A stretch of DNA of 64,000 nt from Pseudarthrobacter sp. NBSH8 (GTDB lineage: Bacteria > Actinomycetota > Actinomycetes > Actinomycetales > Micrococcaceae): NCBI RefSeq assembly GCF_014217545.1, contig NZ_CP043178.1:1054001-1118000 (forward strand). The letters are read 5' to 3'. Within the stretch, counting starts at the first letter, position 1. Every line of letters begins with the position of its first letter. The position numbers and the translations under genes are program-made. Below, piece by piece: positions 1 through 7,663 of the stretch. Under the pieces are notes generated by a model. That model made no database searches. It was not told the origin of the DNA and saw only the letters and a list, made by a program, of their open reading frames with translations.

Positions 1-1255
1 CCCGGTTGGCGTCGAACTGCACGCGGTCCGCCGGGGCCTGGAGGCCAAGATCGGCCGCAGCTTCGGCGTACTTCTCAAAGCGGACCCGCTGCGACCGGGA
101 CTCCTCGCCCAGCCGCGCAGCCTCGGCCTCGATGGCCGCCAGCCTGCCGCCGCCGTTGCTGCGGATATCTTCCTTGACCGCAGCCAGGTCGAGGCGGAGC
201 TGGGTGATTTCGGTGGCCAGTTTGCCGCTGTCCTCCTGCAGCCGCAAGCCGGTGTTCCGCAGTTCCGCCTGGTGCTCGATGCTCAGCTGCAGCTTCTGGT
301 CCGTGAACCACGGGTGCAGCTGGTCCCGCTGTTGGCGGGCGAATTCATCGTCCCGGCTCAGGGCGGCATGTTGGGCCGCGCCCTCGGTGATGGGGGTGAG
401 CAGCCAGATCTGGTCTTTGGCACGGAGGACGGCGTCGTGGGCCTTCTTCAGGTCGTCGAAGTGGTGGATGAGGTTGCCGATCCGGGCCTCGACGTCGTCT
501 TCCTCGAGCATGTTGGTGCGCACAAAGTTGGTGATGTTCTCCACTTGCTTCATGGACACCGTGCGGTGGAACAGCTCCATGGCCTGGTTGCCGCTGATGC
601 CGAACTGCCGCTTGAACGCCGCCGCGTATGGCTCGAAGGTTTCATGGATGGACGCCCCGGCAGCCCGGAGCTGTTTCTTCAGCTTCGCGGGGTCCTGGCC
701 GAAATTGCCGAAGTCTCCGGCGATGGACTGCTCGCCCTCCACCAGCGAGTAGAAGCGGTTGGGCTGGCCGGCTTCCTGGGTGGCCCAGAGGGTGATGGCC
801 AGCGTGATGGATTTGCCCAGGACGGCGTTGTGGAAGACGCCGAGGACCACCGTGAGCTTACCGGTGCCGCGCAGGGCAACGGGCTTCGAGTATTCGCCGC
901 CGGCGCTCCGGGTGCTCTTGTGGAAGCCCCGCACATAGGACATCAGGGTGCGTTCCTTCTTCTGTGCACCCGCGGCCTTGTTGTATTCGATCCTGTTGGC
1001 CGGCAGCAGCAGGGTGGTAATGGCATCCACCACTGTCGACTTCCCGGAGCCGATGTCGCCGGTGAGCAGGCTGTTGGACCCGTCAAGCCGGAAGGTGCGC
1101 ACTTCCTGATGGAAGGTGCCCCAGTTGAGCAGCTCCAGTCGGTGCAGCCGGAAGCCCGGGGGAGTACCGGCGTCGTCCGCTTTTTCGTCCAGGCTGAACA
1201 GCATCTCCTGCTGGTCCGTCCCGTCACTGACTGCTGCCGCCGTCCCGGTGGTCAT
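1..1255 (-). CDS. jetC: Wadjet SMC-like ATPase JetC, partial (N-terminal part)
   Basis: This is the N-terminal ~418 residues of a large SbcC/MukB-like SMC ATPase; the rest lies beyond the left edge. The start ATG overlaps the jetB stop in an ATGA. A Walker A motif, GDIGSGKST, sits near residue 70 and is preceded by a typical strand reading LELLNWGTFH. From about residue 290 the sequence becomes Glu/Gln/Arg/Leu-rich, which fits the start of a long coiled-coil arm. In type I Wadjet systems JetC dimerises, binds DNA with JetA and JetB, and extrudes loops using ATP so that the JetD nuclease can cut small circular plasmids. JetD is expected just outside the window. The assignment rests on the P-loop plus the JetA and JetB neighbours; alone it could be called a generic SbcC-like ATPase. 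Confidence 0.9.
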   Translation of the reverse strand, partial: MTTGTAAAVSDGTDQQEMLFSLDEKADDAGTPPGFRLHRLELLNWGTFHQEVRTFRLDGSNSLLTGDIGSGKSTVVDAITTLLLPANRIEYNKAAGAQKKERTLMSYVRGFHKSTRSAGGEYSKPVALRGTGKLTVVLGVFHNAVLGKSITLAITLWATQEAGQPNRFYSLVEGEQSIAGDFGNFGQDPAKLKKQLRAAGASIHETFEPYAAAFKRQFGISGNQAMELFHRTVSMKQVENITNFVRTNMLEEDDVEARIGNLIHHFDDLKKAHDAVLRAKDQIWLLTPITEGAAQHAALSRDDEFARQQRDQLHPWFTDQKLQLSIEHQAELRNTGLRLQEDSGKLATEITQLRLDLAAVKEDIRSNGGGRLAAIEAEAARLGEESRSQRVRFEKYAEAAADLGLQAPADRVQFDANR

Positions 1256-1869
1256 GCGCTGTCCTCTTCCTTTGTGCTGGTGCCGCTGAGCGAGGCGCGG
1301 TAGTCGGCCAGCCGCGCCTCGAATTCCTCCAGCCACTGGGCATCCACATAGGCCTTCAGGATCCGTGCTACCTCGTACGTCCCCGCCTGGCCGCGCAGTT
1401 TCCGCAGGAAGCCCAGCTCCACCACTTTCTTGATGTTGGTGCCGAGCTGGTCCAGGATCCGCGCCTCGTTGCTCGATTCGGGCAGGAAAACGGCCACCAT
1501 GTCCGCGATGTCCTGATCCGTCATGATGAGGCGCAGTTCGCTGCTGTTGGTGTCGAATTCGAGCATCCGGCCGCGGAGCAGCGCCAGGAGGAGGCTGACG
1601 TTGAAGGTGAGCGGGCGCCGGGGGATCAGCCGCGGCAGCGTGCCGTCCGGATCCTCGCGCGATTTGAGGAACGCGTATCCCTCGGATTCGTCCAGGATGA
1701 GGTCAAGGCCCAGGACGGCCACATAGTCGCGGACGTGGGAGGACAGGACCAGCAGCGACTGCCAGACCTTTTCGTCGGCCTCGGCGTACACCACGCCTTT
1801 GAAAAGCTTCGTGACGACGCCGGGAAGTTCCCCGGGCGTGTGTGTTTCCGGTGCGTCTGTGGTGGTCAT
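1252..1869 (-). CDS. jetB: Wadjet protein JetB (DUF4194, MksE/MukE-like)
   Basis: This 205-residue protein has the DUF4194 pattern, with a segment reading FLKSREDPDG followed by RLIPRRPLTF and a winged-helix-like stretch that includes LGTNIKKVVELGFLRKL. In the family it is the KITE-type subunit that bridges the JetA kleisin and the JetC ATPase, equivalent to MukE/MksE. The length is normal for JetB. Its start ATG overlaps the jetA stop by 4 nt and its stop overlaps the jetC start by 4 nt, so the three genes are probably co-translated in fixed ratio. No damage is visible. Confidence 0.92.
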   Translation of the reverse strand: MTTTDAPETHTPGELPGVVTKLFKGVVYAEADEKVWQSLLVLSSHVRDYVAVLGLDLILDESEGYAFLKSREDPDGTLPRLIPRRPLTFNVSLLLALLRGRMLEFDTNSSELRLIMTDQDIADMVAVFLPESSNEARILDQLGTNIKKVVELGFLRKLRGQAGTYEVARILKAYVDAQWLEEFEARLADYRASLSGTSTKEEDSA

Positions 1870-3308
1870 GCGGGCCTCACGAAGATGATCTGTTCGACGG
1901 TGGCTTCCCGGATGCTGCCGTCCGGGAGCTGCCAGGACAACTGCTGTGACTCGTCCGGGTTGATGGAGGCCCAGTCCGATTCGGTGGCCAACTGGTAGTA
2001 GGCGACGATTTCGGCCAGCCCCTGGGAGAGCGGATGTGCGGATGCTACTTCGCCGAGCGTGGCCTGTTCGGTGCCGGCCAGGACGTCGTCAATGTTGGAC
2101 TTGAGCCGCTCCGTGTCCACATGGAACTGGCTGAAGAGGGCGCCGGCGTCGACTTCAGCATCATTTGCAGCCACGACGACGTCGTCCACCATGATCCGCC
2201 GGCTCGGCTCATACAGCGGCCGCTCAAAAGGCAGTGCCACATCCACAGACTGCGCGGCGATCTCCATAAAGACGCCCGACGGCGGCACCTCCCGGGTGCC
2301 CAGCGCGCCGGATTCGATGCTCCGGACGAGCTGCATGATGCGCTTGTTCTCCAGGAACACCTTGTCATCGAGGAGCCGGCGCATCTGCTGCGAGAGCTGG
2401 CGGACTGTGGCCTGGGTCTGCTCGACGGCGGGCAGCCAGTCCTGGTGCAGGTTGGTCACGGCGTGCAGATTGTCCAGTTTGGCGAGGGCGTCGATCCGGG
2501 TGGCCCGGTGAAGCAAGTCCCGCAGTTCGGTACGGAGCTGCGGGGACATCAGGTAGTCCCAGAAGCCCTGGAACGTGCGGCCCTGGAGCGAGCCGCTGAT
2601 GTCCTGTTGGTTGGCGAAGATGGAGGCCAGCAGCTCGCCCTGGGAGCCGTCCCACGTGGCGATCTGTTCGCGGACCTGGCGGTCAAGCTTCCGGAAGTTC
2701 TGCTCTACCTCCCGGAAATCGGAGAGCAGGTCCTTGGCCAGGGTGGTCAGCTGCTGGAAATGGTCCAGAGCTTCGGGTCCGGTCATTACCCGGATGTTGC
2801 CGTCCTTGATCCGTTGCATCTCGGCGTCGATCCCGTCCCGCTGGCGCTGGAGCTCGGCGAGCCTTACCTCCGGGTCGGTTTCGGACTGCTGGACCAGGGC
2901 CTTCAGGACGGCGAAAATGCTGGTCAGCCTGGACTGGGTGGCCACGAAGTCCCGGCCGCTCAGGCTCTCCACCCAGCGGACTACGTCCTCGGCGGCGGCC
3001 GTGAGATCGTAGCGCGGCTCGTCCTGGCCCGGGATGTAGTATTTTCGCAGCCACGCGCGTTCCGGGGCAGCCCACTCGTCCAGATATTCCCCGGCCGGGC
3101 GGGGGTATTTGTCTTCGCCGAAGACTTCGCGGAGGCCGAACAGGACATCATCGAGGTGGTCGATGAGTTCTTGCCGGCCGATGTCCCGTTGGTTGGGCCC
3201 GGTGAAGGCTTTGATGAAGAAACTCACGGCCAGCGGGGCGTTCTGAGCGCGGAGCAGAGACCACCCCGCGTGGTTCTCGCGCAGTGCGTTGATGGCGTAG
3301 AAATCCAT
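1866..3308 (-). CDS. jetA: Wadjet protein JetA (DUF3375, kleisin-like)
   Basis: This 480-residue protein matches the DUF3375/JetA family in length and in its N-terminus (MDFYAINALRENHAGWSLLR). A long central helical section around residues 180-310 is rich in Gln, Glu and Arg. JetA is the kleisin of the Wadjet condensin-like complex, related to MukF/MksF, and it joins the two JetC heads and recruits JetB. It is the first gene of the operon. The ATG at 3308 has a GAGGA ribosome-binding site 4 nt upstream. A possible promoter lies on the minus strand, with a TTGTCA-like box at 3356-3361 and a TAGAAA-like box at 3334-3339 spaced 16 bp apart. Confidence 0.93.
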   Translation of the reverse strand: MDFYAINALRENHAGWSLLRAQNAPLAVSFFIKAFTGPNQRDIGRQELIDHLDDVLFGLREVFGEDKYPRPAGEYLDEWAAPERAWLRKYYIPGQDEPRYDLTAAAEDVVRWVESLSGRDFVATQSRLTSIFAVLKALVQQSETDPEVRLAELQRQRDGIDAEMQRIKDGNIRVMTGPEALDHFQQLTTLAKDLLSDFREVEQNFRKLDRQVREQIATWDGSQGELLASIFANQQDISGSLQGRTFQGFWDYLMSPQLRTELRDLLHRATRIDALAKLDNLHAVTNLHQDWLPAVEQTQATVRQLSQQMRRLLDDKVFLENKRIMQLVRSIESGALGTREVPPSGVFMEIAAQSVDVALPFERPLYEPSRRIMVDDVVVAANDAEVDAGALFSQFHVDTERLKSNIDDVLAGTEQATLGEVASAHPLSQGLAEIVAYYQLATESDWASINPDESQQLSWQLPDGSIREATVEQIIFVRPA

Positions 3309-3629
3309 GGTGTCCTCGGTGCGGGGGCTGTTGTTTCTAAGCTACACGGGGGCGGTGACAATTTCCGTGGAGGGCATCCGGGCAAGGCAAGTTTTGCATC
3401 GTCGGAGGCCTGAATCCCCGCACTTTGGCGGCTTCCGCGAGCCCCGACGTTGCAAATGCACCGCAGGTAGGTGTCCGGACGGGGGCAAGGGCCGCCGATG
3501 AGACAGTGTGAACCTCTTTCAACGGCTGGCGGTTGTGCGGATGTTCGAAGGGCCGGGTCTTAGCATTGGACGTATGAAGGGACATATGAAGGTCGATCAA
3601 GTCCACGGACGCCCAGGGCGGAAACTGCA
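3309..3629. other. intergenic region upstream of jetA with an inverted repeat
   Basis: This 321-bp gap separates the Wadjet operon from the rightward DUF309 gene. It should hold the promoters of both. It also contains an imperfect inverted repeat, TTGCATCGTCGG at 3394-3405 against CCGACGTTGCAA at 3444-3455 (11 of 12 pairs), with a 38-nt spacer. No convincing coding region is seen. Confidence 0.6.
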
Positions 3630-4061
3630 ATGACCGGTGACAGGGACCGGGATGCTTCAAGGCGCCCCCGGCAGGCCCGGCCACGTGACGCTCTTGGGCG
3701 GCCGTTGCCGTACGGAAGCGCTGGCGTCGAGCCGGTCTCGGAGGAGCCGCTGCCACCGGCGCAGACGTTGGTCTCGGCCCGGAGTCTGGTGGACGCTGGC
3801 CGGCCTTTCGCCGCCCACGAGGTACTCGAGGCCCGCTGGAAGGCTGGGCCGGCCGAAGAACGCAACCTTTGGCAAGGTCTCGCCCAGATCTGCGTCGGGC
3901 TTACCCACGCCGCTCGGGGGAACAGCGTTGGCGGGCACCGGCTCTTCGAGCGCGGTGCGGCCCGCCTCGAGGAGTACGGTTCCGGCGACGGGCCGGCCTA
4001 CGGGCTCGACTTGTCCGCCGTTGTGAGTTGCGCACGTGATCGGATGCGCACCGGCCGCTGA
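3630..4061 (+). CDS. DUF309 domain protein
   Basis: This 143-residue protein carries the DUF309 signature, with AAHEVLEARWK followed by RNLWQGLAQ and then GLTHAARGN and LFERGAARL. The family folds as a small helical bundle and has no established biochemical role. The first ~45 residues are Arg/Pro-rich and not conserved in the family, so a later start is possible. The gene stands alone, transcribed away from the Wadjet operon, and its 3' end faces a dehydrogenase remnant on the other strand. Confidence 0.8.
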   Translation: MTGDRDRDASRRPRQARPRDALGRPLPYGSAGVEPVSEEPLPPAQTLVSARSLVDAGRPFAAHEVLEARWKAGPAEERNLWQGLAQICVGLTHAARGNSVGGHRLFERGAARLEEYGSGDGPAYGLDLSAVVSCARDRMRTGR

Positions 4062-4249
4062 GGAGCAAGCAAGACGTGGCCGAACACTTCACCGCCGATT
4101 TGAACGTGGTCGACTCCCTTACCGACTGCCGCGACTATACCGGCGACATCGCGGCCGAGAACTACCGGGTAGTTGTGCGGCACCACCGAGGCGAGCAGCC
4201 CGGCGGCGGGGAACTTCTGGCCGAGCCCTACGTCAGGGTCGGGTGAGGC
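4056..4249 (-). pseudogene. remnant of a medium-chain (zinc/quinone-type) dehydrogenase
   Basis: The minus strand encodes a stretch typical of the N-terminal GroES-like domain of MDR alcohol dehydrogenases and quinone oxidoreductases, including YPVVLGRDVAGIVAAVGKGV followed by GGEVFGHVL. Upstream, the frame begins just after a TAG with no start codon. Downstream, the homology stops at about 4060, where the frame enters the antisense of the DUF309 gene. Neither a catalytic nor a Rossmann domain is present, so this is a short leftover of a deleted gene. Confidence 0.6.
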
Positions 4250-4533
4250 GGGTGTCCCCGCTGCCTCCTATAACCAAGGTAGGTCTGTCAGTCCTAGGAA
4301 AAGCAGGGCGGGGCTAACGTGCTGACATGAACCCATAACGTGCGTAGCGTCTTCCTCGTACACCTCACGACAGCGGATCCCGGGCTGGAATCCTTCAGCG
4401 GCTGGAACGGGCGGGTAATGCCGCAGGGTGCCATTTGATCCGCTGCGAATGAGCTGCCGCGAGGGGGTTTTCGAGCCCCGGACAGGGCATTATGCGGCCT
4501 GGTTTGGTGCCCTTAAATGACAGGAAGATGACT
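4250..4533. other. intergenic, no recognisable gene
   Basis: I see no credible coding sequence here. The stretch follows the dehydrogenase remnant and probably holds further decayed DNA plus the promoter for the small ORF and SDR that follow. Confidence 0.4.
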
Positions 4534-4764
4534 ATGGATTACTCGCTGCTTGCTTACACCCTCATAAATGACCTGAATCAGGAGAGTCGCAGTGCGTTGC
4601 CGGATGCGCCGGTAGTGCGTGCGCGGCGCACCGGTCGCGCACGCACAAGGCTGTCTGCCCTGCACACAGGCAGCAGGGTTGTCCCGATGCGCTGGGACTT
4701 AGAGCGCTGGCGGCAGGCCAGATCGGACTGCCGAGTAATACCATCTGAAGGAGTAACCCCATGA
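4534..4764 (+). CDS. small basic hypothetical protein, coupled to the next gene
   Basis: A 76-residue Arg-rich protein with no family I recognise. In favour of it being real, an AGGAAG ribosome-binding site lies 6 nt before the ATG at 4534, and its stop codon overlaps the start of the downstream SDR gene in an ATGA, as do many true gene pairs in this window. The central part reads RARRTGRARTRLSAL, then a Trp-containing segment, MRWDLERWRQ. Against it, there is no homology I can name and the ORF is short. It could be a leader peptide for the SDR gene. Confidence 0.4.
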   Translation: MDYSLLAYTLINDLNQESRSALPDAPVVRARRTGRARTRLSALHTGSRVVPMRWDLERWRQARSDCRVIPSEGVTP

Positions 4765-5633
4765 GAATTGCAGTGACCGGCGGAAGCGGAAAATTGGGGC
4801 GGCATGTGGTCCGCAGGCTGACCGGCGATGGCCACCAGGTGTTGAACCTTGATCGTGCGGGGGAGCGGGGCCACGGGTTGGCGATCGTGGATCTGCGCAA
4901 CTATGGCGAGGTCCTTGACGTGTTTCTGGGTCTCGACGACCGGCACTCGGGGTTTGACGCGGTCGTCCATCTCGGTGCTGTTCCGGCGCCCGGCATCATT
5001 CCGGATGCCGCCACGTTCGAGAACAACATGCTCTCCACGTACAACGTCTTCCAGGCGTGCCGGCGGGCCGGGATCAAGAAGGTGGTTTATGCCTCCAGCG
5101 AGACGGTGCTGGGACTGCCGTTTGACGTCGATCCGCCTTACATTCCGGTGGATGAGGATTATCCGGCCCGGCCCGAAAGCACGTACTCCCTGGTGAAGCA
5201 CCTTGAGGAGCAGATGGCCATCCAGCTGACGCGCTGGGATCCGGAGTTGAGTATTACGGGCCTGCGGTTCTCGAACGTGATGGATCCTGAGGACTATGAA
5301 CGGTTCCCGTCGTTCGATGCCGACGCCGCGCTGCGCAAGTGGAACCTCTGGGGCTATATTGACGGGCGCGACGGCGCGCAGGCTGTGGCGCGTGCGCTGG
5401 AAAACGGGCAGCCTGGATTCGAGGCTTTCATCGTCGCGAACGCGGACACCGTGATGACGCGTTCCAGCGCCAGCCTTGCCGCGGAGGTGTTCCCCGACGT
5501 CACGGTGACCAGGGAGTTGGGCGAACACGAGACCATGCTGTCGATCGACAAGGCCCGGCGCCTGCTGGGCTTCGAGCCTGAACATACGTGGCGGACTTAC
5601 CACACCAACCGCAGCACGACCACCGAAAACTGA
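4761..5633 (+). CDS. NAD-dependent epimerase/dehydratase family protein (extended SDR)
   Basis: This 290-residue extended short-chain dehydrogenase has the nucleotide-binding loop TGGSGKLG at residues 6-13 and the catalytic pair in YSLVK (Tyr142, Lys146), with ASSE upstream supplying the serine. Members act on nucleotide sugars or related carbonyl compounds with NAD(P), and the substrate cannot be read from the sequence. The C-terminal ~20 residues are polar and probably disordered. A GAAGGAG ribosome-binding site precedes the start. The next gene, an aldo/keto reductase, begins 15 bp downstream, so the two probably form an operon in carbonyl or sugar metabolism. Confidence 0.85.
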   Translation: MRIAVTGGSGKLGRHVVRRLTGDGHQVLNLDRAGERGHGLAIVDLRNYGEVLDVFLGLDDRHSGFDAVVHLGAVPAPGIIPDAATFENNMLSTYNVFQACRRAGIKKVVYASSETVLGLPFDVDPPYIPVDEDYPARPESTYSLVKHLEEQMAIQLTRWDPELSITGLRFSNVMDPEDYERFPSFDADAALRKWNLWGYIDGRDGAQAVARALENGQPGFEAFIVANADTVMTRSSASLAAEVFPDVTVTRELGEHETMLSIDKARRLLGFEPEHTWRTYHTNRSTTTEN

Positions 5634-5648
5634 TCACCGAGGAGCACC

Positions 5649-6680
5649 ATGCAATATCGAACCCTGGGCCACAGCGGCGCAGTCGTTTCCGCCTATGCGC
5701 TGGGAACCATGACATTCGGTGCCGAAGCCACGGAAGAGGCTTCGCACGCAGTGCTGGACAGCTACTTCGACGCCGGTGGGAACTTCATCGACACCGCTGA
5801 CGTATACAGCGCGGGCGCATCGGAGGAGATTGTGGGCCGCTGGCTGGCGCGGCGCCCGGAAGTAAGGGACAAGGCGGTGCTCGCCACCAAGGGCCGCTTT
5901 CCGATGGGAACGGCACCGAACGACGTCGGAACGTCCCGCCGCCGCCTCACCCGCGCCCTGGATGATTCCCTCCGCCGTCTGGGCGTGGACCAGATCGACC
6001 TTTACCAGCTGCACGCGTGGGATCCGATCACTCCGTTGGAGGAGACGCTCCGCTTCCTGGACGACTCCGTCAGCCGCGGCAAGATCGCCTATTACGGCTT
6101 CTCCAACTTCCTCGGGTGGCAGCTGACCAAGGCCGTCCACGTCGCCAGCGCCCACGGCTGGAGCCCGCCGGTGACCCTGCAGCCCCAGTACAGCCTGCTG
6201 GTCCGGGAAATTGAATCGGAGATTGTCCCGGCTGCGCTCGACGCCGGGATTGGTTTGCTGCCGTGGTCCCCGCTGGGCGGCGGCTGGTTATCGGGCAAGT
6301 ACAAACGGGACCAACCTCCTTCAGGTGCCACGCGGCTCGGCGAGAACCCCGAACGCGGCATGGAGGCCTGGAAGGCACGCAATGACAATCCCCATACCTG
6401 GGCCGTCATCGCTGCGGTGGAAGACATCGCCGCGGCCCACGATGTGAGCCCCTCCCAGGTAGCCTTGGCGTGGCTGGCTGACCGGCCGGCTGTCACGTCC
6501 GTGATCCTGGGTGCCCGGACTAAAGAGCAGCTCGCCGACACCCTTGCTGCGGCAGACCTGCAACTCAGCCCGGACGAAACCAAACAGCTGACTCAGGCCA
6601 GCCAGCCTCAAGTCGGGGTCTATCCGTATGGGCCAATGGCGCAGGAGCAGCGCAGCCGCAAAATTGAGGGGGGACGGTAG
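5649..6680 (+). CDS. aldo/keto reductase
   Basis: This 343-residue protein of the aldo/keto reductase superfamily has a TIM-barrel pattern. The catalytic tetrad is visible as Asp and Tyr in DTADVYSAG, Lys in LATKGRF and His in QLHAWD. A C-terminal NADPH-binding segment reads VILGARTKEQL. The N-terminus, MQYRTLGHSGAVVSAYALGT, is typical of the YhdN/Tas-like subgroup. The start has a GAGGAG site. It lies 15 bp after the SDR gene and is probably co-transcribed with it. The substrate is unknown. Confidence 0.9.
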   Translation: MQYRTLGHSGAVVSAYALGTMTFGAEATEEASHAVLDSYFDAGGNFIDTADVYSAGASEEIVGRWLARRPEVRDKAVLATKGRFPMGTAPNDVGTSRRRLTRALDDSLRRLGVDQIDLYQLHAWDPITPLEETLRFLDDSVSRGKIAYYGFSNFLGWQLTKAVHVASAHGWSPPVTLQPQYSLLVREIESEIVPAALDAGIGLLPWSPLGGGWLSGKYKRDQPPSGATRLGENPERGMEAWKARNDNPHTWAVIAAVEDIAAAHDVSPSQVALAWLADRPAVTSVILGARTKEQLADTLAAADLQLSPDETKQLTQASQPQVGVYPYGPMAQEQRSRKIEGGR

Positions 6681-6935
6681 TCGCCATAGGTCCCTACGCT
6701 GCCATCCTGGTATGGCGCTACGGGCGGGGGAAGGGCGCTCCTTCGCACCGAGTGGTAAGCGGTCGCCAAAATCTCCTGTACAGTTGATTTTGTTGTTGTG
6801 TTTATGCAGTTGGTAATTCAGGCAGTACGCGCGGTCGAAAGTCCGCGTCTTTCTGAAGTAGCGGTTTTGAACACCCCACACCGGAGGACCCGAAAGTCGG
6901 GACTTTTCCTCCACCTTCACGAAGGACAAAAAATA

Positions 6936-7139
6936 ATGGCTACTGGTACCGTCAAATGGTTTAACGCTGAAAAGGGCTTCGGCTTCATTTCCCCCGATGA
7001 CTCCTCACAGGACGTTTTCGCTCACTACTCCGCGATCGCCTCTTCCGGCTTCCGCTCACTCGAAGAGAACCAGAAGGTTTCCTTCGAAACCGAGCAGGGC
7101 CCCAAGGGTCCCCAGGCCGTCAACATCCAGGCACTCTAA
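6936..7139 (+). CDS. cspA: cold shock protein (CspA family)
   Basis: This is a 67-residue single cold shock domain. It begins [18 protein letters not shown], which contains the RNP1 motif KGFGFI, and the RNP2-like motif reads VFAHY. It binds single-stranded RNA and DNA and acts as an RNA chaperone. The ATG at 6936 has a GAAGGA site 9 nt upstream. The AT-richer upstream region of over 150 nt fits the long leader usual for these genes. A near-perfect terminator follows within 40 nt, so the gene is monocistronic. Confidence 0.97.
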   Translation: MATGTVKWFNAEKGFGFISPDDSSQDVFAHYSAIASSGFRSLEENQKVSFETEQGPKGPQAVNIQAL

Positions 7140-7176
7140 TTCTTTAGAGATTCTGGGGCCTTAGGGTTTCATTTTC

Positions 7177-7215
7177 AAAGCAGGGCCGGTCTAATTGACC
7201 GGCCCTGCTTTTTGT
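7177..7215 (+). terminator. strong rho-independent terminator after cspA
   Basis: A perfect 15-bp stem, 7177-7191 paired with 7197-7211, has a 5-nt loop TAATT and runs into a T tract. A-rich sequence on the other side could also end leftward transcription from the convergent NTF2-like gene. Confidence 0.95.
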
Positions 7216-7243
7216 TAACCCAGGTGTGCTGCCAAGCGTTCCC

Positions 7244-7642
7244 TCACTCGGTCACAGTATCGGCGTGCCGGTGGGCTACCTTCCATTCGCCGTCTTCGCG
7301 CCGGTAAACCTGCGTGGCCCGCAGCGAATACGTGCGGGCTGCACCGTCGACGGATGTCGAAGTGTGTTCCCGCCCGGCTGTGTAGGCCATGTTGCCCACC
7401 ACGTCGTACGCCAGCACTTCAAAAGCGTAGGAAGTGCAGTCAGAAAAACTTTTCGCCAGCGCCGTGAAGAGTTCGTCGAGTTCCTGCTGCCCGTGGGTAT
7501 TACGCCATGCCCCGAGGACGCTTACCGGTTCCCTGCGCGACCAGAGCGCGCGGCGAGGGTTAGAGTCGCCATTGTGCAGGGCCAGTTCTGCCTGGTGGAG
7601 CGATGAATTTACCCAGGCCATAAAATCGTCGCGGTCGCTCAT
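7244..7642 (-). CDS. NTF2-like (SnoaL/DUF4440 type) protein
   Basis: This 132-residue protein has the alpha+beta cone pattern of the NTF2-like superfamily: an N-terminal helix, a central segment ending AYDVVGNMAYTAGRE, and a C-terminal strand, ATQVYRREDGEWKVAHRHAD, which is highly characteristic. Such proteins serve as small isomerases, hydrolases or ligand-binding modules, and the role here is not known. It starts 21 bp after the ctaD stop on the same strand, so it may be co-transcribed with cytochrome oxidase subunit I, though no functional link is evident. Confidence 0.75.
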   Translation of the reverse strand: MSDRDDFMAWVNSSLHQAELALHNGDSNPRRALWSRREPVSVLGAWRNTHGQQELDELFTALAKSFSDCTSYAFEVLAYDVVGNMAYTAGREHTSTSVDGAARTYSLRATQVYRREDGEWKVAHRHADTVTE

Positions 7643-7663
7643 GATTCGTCGCCGGCCAGCCGG

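Noticed and set aside
272..3413. long plus-strand frames opposite the jet genes
   Set aside because: They are the reverse of JetC, JetB and JetA, whose family motifs, starts and overlaps are convincing on the minus strand.
6683..6716. CGCCATA/TATGGCG inverted repeat after the aldo/keto reductase gene
   Set aside because: Short 7-bp arms, a large loop and no T run make it a weak terminator candidate that I could not support.
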